Positions 1 through 4,857 of a DNA stretch of 9,985 nucleotides are shown here, one piece after another (positions within the stretch are counted from its first letter, which is position 1; every line of letters begins with the position of its first letter). A model generated the notes under the pieces. It searched no databases. It was not told the DNA's origin and worked only from the letters and a program-made list of their open reading frames with translations. Source of the DNA: Oscillospiraceae bacterium (GTDB lineage: Bacteria; Bacillota_A; Clostridia; Saccharofermentanales; Saccharofermentanaceae); the NCBI GenBank assembly GCA_902803365.1, contig CADCPU010000329.1, forward strand, positions 1 through 9,985. The letters run 5' to 3'. A program made the translations under genes and the position numbers.

Positions 1-606
1 GTCAACGGTATCCCGGTAACAGTCGTCGATACCGCAGGTATCAGACAGACGGGCGACAGGATCGAGGCGATCGGTGTAGAGAGAGCCAAGAAGGCATCTG
101 CCGAGAGCGACCTGGTTTTCTATCTCGTGGCTCCTGATACGGAAGTAGCCGAAGTCAAGTCACAGCTTCAGGAACTCCTGTCAAACGGAACGGCGCCTTC
201 TTCGATGGCAGTATTGTTTTCGAAGAGCGATATTGGTAAAAATCCGAACGAAGAAAAGATCAGGGAAGAGGCACAGAGCCTCGGCATCACTGATTTTATA
301 GAAGTATCCTCGGCCGACGGCATCGCGCTGTCTGACCTTAAGGATCACATCACGAAGGTATATGAGAACCTCGGAGGCCTTGTCTCGTCAGAGACGATCC
401 TCATGAACAGCAGACATGCCGAGATCATTGACAAGGCTGAAGGTTACCTTGATATGGCGATCGACGCGATCGACAATGAGCTTGGTGTAGACGTAGCATC
501 GTCAGTACTGAGGCTGTGTCTCGAAAAGACCGGTGAGATAACGGGCAAGAGCGTCTCGAATGAACTGGTAGACAGCATCTTCTCAAAGTTTTGTATAGGA
601 AAGTGA
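1..606 (+). CDS. mnmE: tRNA modification GTPase MnmE, C-terminal part (5' truncated by window)
   Basis: The frame is open from base 1, so the gene begins upstream of the window and only its last 201 residues are visible. MnmE is a GTPase that works with MnmG to install the carboxymethylaminomethyl/aminomethyl group on C5 of wobble U34 in certain tRNAs. The visible part begins inside the G domain: the G3 motif DTAG is at visible residues 10-13, followed by a switch II stretch (IRQTGDRIEAIGVERA). The G4 position reads SKSD (residues 74-77) instead of the usual NKxD, and a G5-like SSADG follows. The C-terminal helical domain ends in FCIGK, the invariant MnmE terminus that carries the conserved cysteine. 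The stop lies 4 nt before mnmG, so the two are almost certainly co-transcribed. Family and ending are clear; the N-terminal folate-binding domain is outside the window. Confidence 0.97.
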   Translation, partial: VNGIPVTVVDTAGIRQTGDRIEAIGVERAKKASAESDLVFYLVAPDTEVAEVKSQLQELLSNGTAPSSMAVLFSKSDIGKNPNEEKIREEAQSLGITDFIEVSSADGIALSDLKDHITKVYENLGGLVSSETILMNSRHAEIIDKAEGYLDMAIDAIDNELGVDVASSVLRLCLEKTGEITGKSVSNELVDSIFSKFCIGK

Positions 607-610
607 TCAT

Positions 611-2554
611 ATGCTTACGATCGAAGAAGTCTTACAACAGGAACATAAATATATTGCAGGAACGTTCGATGTGGCCGTAGTCGGCGCAGGACACGCGGGC
701 TGCGAGGCTGCGCATGCGTGCGCAAAGCTCGGGCTCTCGACGATCCTTTTTACGCTGCAGCTCGACTCGCTTGCCAACCTTCCGTGCAATCCGAGCATCG
801 GAGGAACATCCAAGGGCCAGCTCGTCCGCGAGGTCGACGCCCTCGGAGGCATCATGGGCAAGATCGCAGACAAGTGTGCGATCCAGACAAGGATGCTCAA
901 TTCATCCAAGGGACCTGCGGTCCATTCTCCGAGAGCCCAGATGGACAGGACGAGATATTCCGCAGAGATGAAGTTCGCGCTCGAAAATCTTCCTAACCTC
1001 ACTATAAAGCAGGCGCATATCGTTAAGCTCCTGACCCGCGATAACGACGGCAAGGCTGAGGTAACGGGCGTGCTCACGGCAACAGGCGCGATCTATCGAT
1101 GCAAGGCATGCGTCATCTGCTCGGGTACATATATGGAAGCCAAGACTTTCCTTGGCGAAGTAATAAACGAGAGCGGTCCTGACGGACTTCCCAGATCAGT
1201 GGGTCTGTCCGAGAGCTTAAGAGATCTGAACGTGCCGATCCTGAGATTTAAGACAGGTACACCGGTACGTGTAAATAAGAATTCCGTCAACTTCGACGTC
1301 CTCCAGAGACAGGACGGCGAGACGGACATACCGCCTTTCTCGTACGATAACGAGATGAACGGAGTGACTGTTCCGCAGGAGCAGATACCGTGCTGGTCAC
1401 TCTGGACGACTGAAGAGACCAGGAAGGTAATATCCGATAACATGCACAGATCACCGCTCTACAGCGGCGTTATCGAAGGCGTAGGCCCGAGATACTGTCC
1501 TTCGATCGAGGATAAGTTCATGAGGTTCAAGGACAAGGAGAGACATCAGATCTTCGTTGAGCCGATGGGCCTTACCACTAACGAGATGTACCTCCAGGGC
1601 TTTTCGACGAGCCTTCCGGAGGAAGTTCAGGAGAAGATGGTAAGATCTCTCCCCGGTCTCGAGAAAGCAGTAATACAGCGTAATGCATACGCTATCGAAT
1701 ACGATCTTGTCGATCCTCTGTCGATAAGAAATTCCCTCGAGTCCAAGGTGGTCGACGGACTTTTCACCGCAGGCCAGATCAACGGATCTTCGGGCTACGA
1801 GGAAGCGGCAGCTCAGGGTATCGTCGCAGGTATCAATGCAGCGATGAAGGTCTTGGGCAGGGAGGCCGTGATAATAGACAGATCCGAAGGCTATATCGGC
1901 GTCCTCATAGATGACCTTGTTACCAAGGGAACTCAGGAACCGTACAGGATGATGACATCGAGAGCCGAATACAGGCTTTTCCTGAGGCAGGATAACGCTG
2001 ACAGGCGTTTGACGCCCAAGGGATATGAAGCAGGTCTCATAAGCGGGGAACGCTATGAGAGATACCTTAAAAAGCAGGAAGCGATCGAGCTTGAGACGCA
2101 AAGACTCAAGAAGACATACATAGCTCCTTCTGACGAGCTTAAAAAGATACTCGAAGGATTCGACTCCGTCTGCCCGGTATCGGGCATATCGCTCGCGGAA
2201 CTCATAAAGAGACCTAAGGTCACTTATGATTCCCTGGCTCCGGTAGATCCTCAGCGTCAGCCCCTCAGTGCGGATATCAAGTTCGCCTGCGAGACGGACA
2301 TCAAGTACGAAGGCTACTTAAAGCTCGAGAAAGAAAAGATCGAGAAGTTCAAAGAGCTCGAAAACAAGGCGCTGCCTGACGACATAGTCTATTCCGAGAT
2401 CTCCGGAATAAGGCTCGAAGCAAGACAGAAGCTCGATAAGATAAGACCTGCAAACGTCGGACAGGCATCGAGGATCTCGGGCGTATCCCCTGCGGATACT
2501 GCAGTCCTCCTGGTCTATCTTGAGACATACGGCAAAGGAAAAAACGATAAATGA
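611..2554 (+). CDS. mnmG: tRNA uridine-5-carboxymethylaminomethyl modification enzyme MnmG (GidA)
   Basis: This is the FAD-dependent partner of MnmE in the wobble-U34 modification complex, which uses methylene-tetrahydrofolate and glycine or ammonium as donors. The 647 residues are close to the usual length of about 630. The dinucleotide-binding motif GAGHAG (25-30) is followed by the family signature CNPSIGGTSKGQ (59-70). The second signature GPRYCPSIEDK has its cysteine at 296, and these two cysteines correspond to the pair known to matter in E. coli MnmG. Further conserved blocks are TAGQINGSSGYEEAAAQG and MTSRAEYRLFLRQDNADRRL. The N-terminus is about a dozen residues longer than in E. coli, but no other ATG precedes the FAD motif, and AGGAAAG lies about 7 nt upstream of the ATG. 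It follows mnmE after 4 nt, and its TGA stop overlaps the rsmG start (ATGA), indicating translational coupling. Confidence 0.98.
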   Translation: MLTIEEVLQQEHKYIAGTFDVAVVGAGHAGCEAAHACAKLGLSTILFTLQLDSLANLPCNPSIGGTSKGQLVREVDALGGIMGKIADKCAIQTRMLNSSKGPAVHSPRAQMDRTRYSAEMKFALENLPNLTIKQAHIVKLLTRDNDGKAEVTGVLTATGAIYRCKACVICSGTYMEAKTFLGEVINESGPDGLPRSVGLSESLRDLNVPILRFKTGTPVRVNKNSVNFDVLQRQDGETDIPPFSYDNEMNGVTVPQEQIPCWSLWTTEETRKVISDNMHRSPLYSGVIEGVGPRYCPSIEDKFMRFKDKERHQIFVEPMGLTTNEMYLQGFSTSLPEEVQEKMVRSLPGLEKAVIQRNAYAIEYDLVDPLSIRNSLESKVVDGLFTAGQINGSSGYEEAAAQGIVAGINAAMKVLGREAVIIDRSEGYIGVLIDDLVTKGTQEPYRMMTSRAEYRLFLRQDNADRRLTPKGYEAGLISGERYERYLKKQEAIELETQRLKKTYIAPSDELKKILEGFDSVCPVSGISLAELIKRPKVTYDSLAPVDPQRQPLSADIKFACETDIKYEGYLKLEKEKIEKFKELENKALPDDIVYSEISGIRLEARQKLDKIRPANVGQASRISGVSPADTAVLLVYLETYGKGKNDK

Positions 2555-3462
2555 CACCAGACAAGAAGATACATCCCGACAATACCGGACGCGGCGGAAA
2601 CATTATCAGGATCAAGAAATCCGATATCGAGAAGCTTCGTCAGGAGATGAAGAAGAACAAGGAAGAAGCTGCCAAGGCGAAGGCTGCTGCGGCTTCGGCT
2701 GAAGCCGATGATGCAAAGCCGACAGGCGAGGGGATCGCACCGATCCTTGAGCAGACATCTCCTGAGATCTCCGTTCCTTTGAGCGGCGAGGCTATCCGCG
2801 CATTTAAGGAATATGCAAGGCTCCTCCGCGAGTGGAACGAGGTAATGAACCTGACCAACATCGTGGATGACAGCGGAATCGCCATGAGACACTTCATCGA
2901 TTCTCTTACTCTTGTACCGTTTATCGAAGAAGAGCAGGAGAAGAAGGGCAAGAAGAACTTGAGCCTCATCGATGTAGGAACAGGTGCGGGCTTCCCGGGC
3001 ATCCCGGTTAAGGTAAGGATGAGCGAGATCGACTTGACGCTCCTCGATTCCCTTAAAAAGAGGATCGGATTTCTGGACGAGGTAGTAAAGACCCTCGACC
3101 TTAAGAACGTAAAGACAGTTCATTCAAGAGCTGAGGACGCGGGACACAATAAGCTCTACAGGGAAAAGTTCGATATGGCGACTGCAAGAGCAGTAGCTTC
3201 GCTTCCGGTTCTTTGCGAATACTGTCTCCCGTTCGTTAAGACAAACGGCATATTCCTCGCGATGAAGGGACATGTTGAAGAGGAGCTCGAAGAGTCGAGC
3301 AAGGCGATAGCAAAGCTCGGAGGCACGGTCGAGACCGTTAAGAAGTTCGTTCTCCCGGGCACTGATATGGACAGGTCGGTCGTTGTGATAAGAAAGACGA
3401 GGCCTACTCCTCTCACATATCCGAGGCAGGCAGGAAAGCCTTCCAAGGATCCGATAAAGTAA
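2551..3462 (+). CDS. rsmG: 16S rRNA (guanine527-N7)-methyltransferase RsmG (GidB) with N-terminal extension
   Basis: RsmG uses S-adenosylmethionine to methylate N7 of G527 in the 530 loop of 16S rRNA; loss in other bacteria gives low-level streptomycin resistance. Family blocks are EWNEVMNLTNI (94-104), RHFIDSL (113-119), the SAM-binding loop DVGTGAGFPG (141-150), HSRAED (191-196), ARAVASLPVL (212-221) and the C-terminal YPRQAGKPSKDPI. The protein is 303 residues, whereas the family is usually about 205-240. The excess is an N-terminal 70-75 residues rich in Lys, Glu and Ala with no recognisable domain, predicted to be helical or disordered. The ATG at 2551 overlaps the mnmG stop as ATGA, and AAGGA lies 11 nt upstream. 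A second in-frame ATG at 2647 has GGAG too close to serve as a normal ribosome site, so 2551 is preferred, though a shorter product starting further in cannot be excluded. A terminator follows the stop. Confidence 0.96.
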   Translation: MTPDKKIHPDNTGRGGNIIRIKKSDIEKLRQEMKKNKEEAAKAKAAAASAEADDAKPTGEGIAPILEQTSPEISVPLSGEAIRAFKEYARLLREWNEVMNLTNIVDDSGIAMRHFIDSLTLVPFIEEEQEKKGKKNLSLIDVGTGAGFPGIPVKVRMSEIDLTLLDSLKKRIGFLDEVVKTLDLKNVKTVHSRAEDAGHNKLYREKFDMATARAVASLPVLCEYCLPFVKTNGIFLAMKGHVEEELEESSKAIAKLGGTVETVKKFVLPGTDMDRSVVVIRKTRPTPLTYPRQAGKPSKDPIK

Positions 3463-3469
3463 GCATTTT

Positions 3470-3505
3470 AAAAGGCCGCCTCAGCATTGCTGAGACAGCC
3501 TTTTT
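3470..3505. terminator. Bidirectional intrinsic terminator between rsmG and the anti-sigma gene
   Basis: The hairpin has an outer stem AAAAGGC (3470-3476) pairing with GCCTTTT, an internal loop CGC/ACA, and an inner stem CTCAGC (3480-3485) pairing with GCTGAG around an ATT loop. On the plus strand it ends in TTTTT (3501-3505), 7 nt after the rsmG stop. On the minus strand the complement of the A-run gives the U-tail, and the hairpin begins 14 nt after the reverse gene's stop. It therefore probably serves both converging operons. Confidence 0.88.
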
Positions 3506-3519
3506 ATATGTCGCGATAC

Positions 3520-4107
3520 TTATTTTCTCTTTCCTGCTTCCATGTCATCACTCGGTGGGAGCCTGTCGTCGCCCGTATCCAGGATGTCATAGGACTTGCC
3601 TGTAATGTTCTGATAATAGTTGTTCAAGCCCAGGAAGTAATCGTTCTTCAGATCGAAAAGATCATACAGATTTCCTCCGAGGGAGAATGCTCTGGATCCC
3701 AAGCCCTTTATCGTCAGGCTGACCGGAGACTCACCGCCGTCGTAGTGGTCAGGCATCGGAGCATTCTTGGTGACTTCCTCGACCGCACCCGGCGTGGTGA
3801 TCACATTAGTCGTAGGAGATACTACAGGATCGGTCGGCTGAGCTTTATTGGTGCCCAATACGCCGAAGACGACAGCTGCACCGACCAGTGCGATGACCGC
3901 GGCCGCGATGCCGGATACCATGGCGATCGGTATCTTGCGCGCCTTCTTAGGCTTGAGCGGTGATACCGTAGCCTGTTTCTTCGCTTCTTCCTCTCTGACT
4001 CTTGCCAAAGTCTTCATGATGAGATCGTCTGAAGCAGAAACATTACTCATGTTTTTCTTCATGACAGCTGCGAGCTTTATATCAAATTCATCTCTATGTT
4101 TCTTCAT
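3520..4107 (-). CDS. Putative anti-sigma factor, single-pass membrane protein
   Basis: This 195-residue protein is encoded directly after an ECF sigma factor, with a 1-nt gap, which is the usual place for the cognate anti-sigma factor. I see three parts: a charged cytoplasmic N-terminus (about 1-58) with the segment NVSASDDLIMKTL reminiscent of short clostridial anti-sigma N-termini; one transmembrane segment (about 60-85, starting IPIAMVSGIAAAV) preceded by KPKKARK, placing the N-terminus inside; and an outside part with a Pro/Thr-rich linker (about 88-110) and a roughly 80-residue C-terminal domain I do not recognise. There is no HxxxCxxC zinc anti-sigma motif, so it is not a classical ZAS protein. 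The ATG at 4107 has GGGGG 9 nt upstream; a TTG at 4128 would add seven residues and overlap the sigma gene but is less likely. The role is inferred mainly from topology and position. Confidence 0.75.
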   Translation of the reverse strand: MKKHRDEFDIKLAAVMKKNMSNVSASDDLIMKTLARVREEEAKKQATVSPLKPKKARKIPIAMVSGIAAAVIALVGAAVVFGVLGTNKAQPTDPVVSPTTNVITTPGAVEEVTKNAPMPDHYDGGESPVSLTIKGLGSRAFSLGGNLYDLFDLKNDYFLGLNNYYQNITGKSYDILDTGDDRLPPSDDMEAGKRK

Positions 4108-4108
4108 C

Positions 4109-4684
4109 TCATGTTGCCCCCAGATCAAATTTGCTCAGTTTCTTTCGAGCCCTGAACAGTCGACTCCTTACCGTGCTCTCGGTTATACCGAGATATTTTG
4201 CTATCTGCTCGTTATCCAGGTCGTAGTAGAACCTCAGCAGGATAACTTCCTTGGCGGGCGGCGGGAGTTTTTGGATAGCTTCCCATAGTTCGCCGTCGGG
4301 ATCCAGAGAATCGAAGTATTCGTCCTCCTGTGCTCGTCCGTCTACAGGTTGCCTGTCCGAATATACACCCGGAGTGGCGCCCTCAGCGGATTCGCCCGTA
4401 TCTTCGTTATTCTGTTCATAGCTTCCGACACGCGTAGCCCATGATGACTTAAGGTAGTCTTTGCAGATGTTCTTTGCTATCGTCAGGATCCAGTACTTGA
4501 CCGGACAGTTGCCCGCGAATGTGTCCTTTTTGTTCATTACCCTGATGAACACATCCTGGAACGCATCCTCGGCCTGACATCGTTTGCCCAGATAAAAATT
4601 GCATACCTTAAGGACATCATCAGCATACATGCTGATAAGCTCTTCTATATCCGGCATAACAAACAAATCATCTTTATGTTCCAT
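4109..4684 (-). CDS. ECF-subfamily RNA polymerase sigma factor
   Basis: This 191-residue protein directs RNA polymerase to a small regulon, probably in response to an envelope signal passed by the membrane protein encoded next to it. Region 2 (about 12-80) contains the family block QAEDAFQDVFIRVMN and then VKYWILTIAKNICKDYLKS, the helices that contact the core enzyme and the -10 element. Region 4 (about 131-185) contains LPPPAKEVILLRFYYDL and a helix-turn-helix (EQIAKYLGITESTVRSRLFR) that would read the -35 element. Regions 1.1 and 3 are absent, as expected for this subfamily. The linker joining regions 2 and 4 (about 81-130) is long, acidic and polar. The ATG has GAGG 3-7 nt upstream. The upstream region carries an ECF-type promoter, suggesting that the factor controls itself. 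Its specific ECF group and target genes cannot be told from the window. Confidence 0.94.
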   Translation of the reverse strand: MEHKDDLFVMPDIEELISMYADDVLKVCNFYLGKRCQAEDAFQDVFIRVMNKKDTFAGNCPVKYWILTIAKNICKDYLKSSWATRVGSYEQNNEDTGESAEGATPGVYSDRQPVDGRAQEDEYFDSLDPDGELWEAIQKLPPPAKEVILLRFYYDLDNEQIAKYLGITESTVRSRLFRARKKLSKFDLGAT

Positions 4685-4700
4685 AAGTCCTCACTGATTA

Positions 4701-4727
4701 GACGATTATAGCAGAGGTTTTGTTTCA
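4701..4727 (-). promoter_or_regulatory. Candidate ECF-type autoregulatory promoter of the sigma operon
   Basis: On the minus strand TGAAAC (4727-4722), a 17-nt spacer, and CGTC (4704-4701) match the GAAAC / CGTC pattern of Bacillus ECF sigma promoters such as those read by SigM and SigW. It lies 17 nt upstream of the sigma start codon. ECF genes commonly read their own promoter, so position and sequence agree. One match to a short pattern could arise by chance. Confidence 0.6.
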
Positions 4728-4733
4728 TTTAAA
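4705..4733 (-). promoter_or_regulatory. Housekeeping-type promoter of the sigma operon
   Basis: On the minus strand TTTAAA (4733-4728; four of six bases of TTGACA) is followed after 17 nt by a perfect TATAAT (4710-4705), which has TGC just before it (4713-4711) and so is an extended -10. Its -10 box lies within the spacer of the ECF-type promoter, so the two polymerase forms would compete for the same DNA. Confidence 0.72.
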
Positions 4734-4737
4734 TTAA

Positions 4738-4768
4738 AAAAATCGAGAGAGAAGCGCGGGCGATTTTT
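4738..4768. repeat. Interrupted inverted repeat between the divergent promoters
   Basis: AAAAATCG (4738-4745) and CGATTTTT (4761-4768) are exact inverted copies separated by 15 nt. The dyad lies just upstream of the sigma-operon -35 elements and upstream of the gyrA promoter. It could bind a dimeric regulator or simply be AT-rich upstream DNA. As an RNA hairpin it would be weak, with only two G-C pairs per arm, so I do not call it a terminator. Confidence 0.4.
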
Positions 4769-4788
4769 ATTATATTATTAATAAGTAT

Positions 4789-4806
4789 CATATACGTGCG
4801 CGCGCG
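4789..4806. other. 18-bp alternating pyrimidine-purine tract (possible Z-DNA) at the gyrA promoter
   Basis: The tract CATATACGTGCGCGCGCG alternates pyrimidine and purine without a break and ends in a (CG)n run. Such sequences can flip to left-handed Z-DNA under negative supercoiling. It ends 12 bp before the gyrA -10 box and covers the place where a -35 element would be. The sequence pattern is certain; its structural role is inference. Confidence 0.5.
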
Positions 4807-4815
4807 AGCGAAAAA

Positions 4816-4824
4816 TGGTATAAT
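4816..4824 (+). promoter_or_regulatory. Extended -10 promoter of gyrA
   Basis: TGG followed by a perfect TATAAT (4819-4824) forms an extended -10 element. At 17 nt upstream the sequence is GTGCGC, which is not a recognisable -35 box, so the promoter probably relies on the extended -10. The expected start point near 4831 leaves a leader of about 27 nt that contains the GGAGGA ribosome site at 4847-4852. Confidence 0.78.
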
Positions 4825-4857
4825 AGACGAGTATGAAATTTCAGTCGGAGGAAACAT

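Noticed and set aside
1451..2101. 216-codon open frame on the minus strand inside mnmG
   Set aside because: It is antisense to highly conserved MnmG blocks and its protein resembles nothing known; a shadow of codon usage.
2515..3123. 202-codon open frame on the minus strand across mnmG/rsmG
   Set aside because: It is antisense to the rsmG methyltransferase core, with low-complexity sequence mirrored from the Lys/Glu-rich extension.
4108..4128. TTG start at 4128 for the anti-sigma gene
   Set aside because: It would overlap the sigma gene by 20 nt and use a weak codon, while ATG at 4107 has GGGGG at good spacing.
3487..4288. Forward open frames opposite the sigma/anti-sigma operon
   Set aside because: The reverse strand encodes a clear ECF factor and a membrane protein with proper ribosome sites; the forward frames have neither motifs nor start signals.
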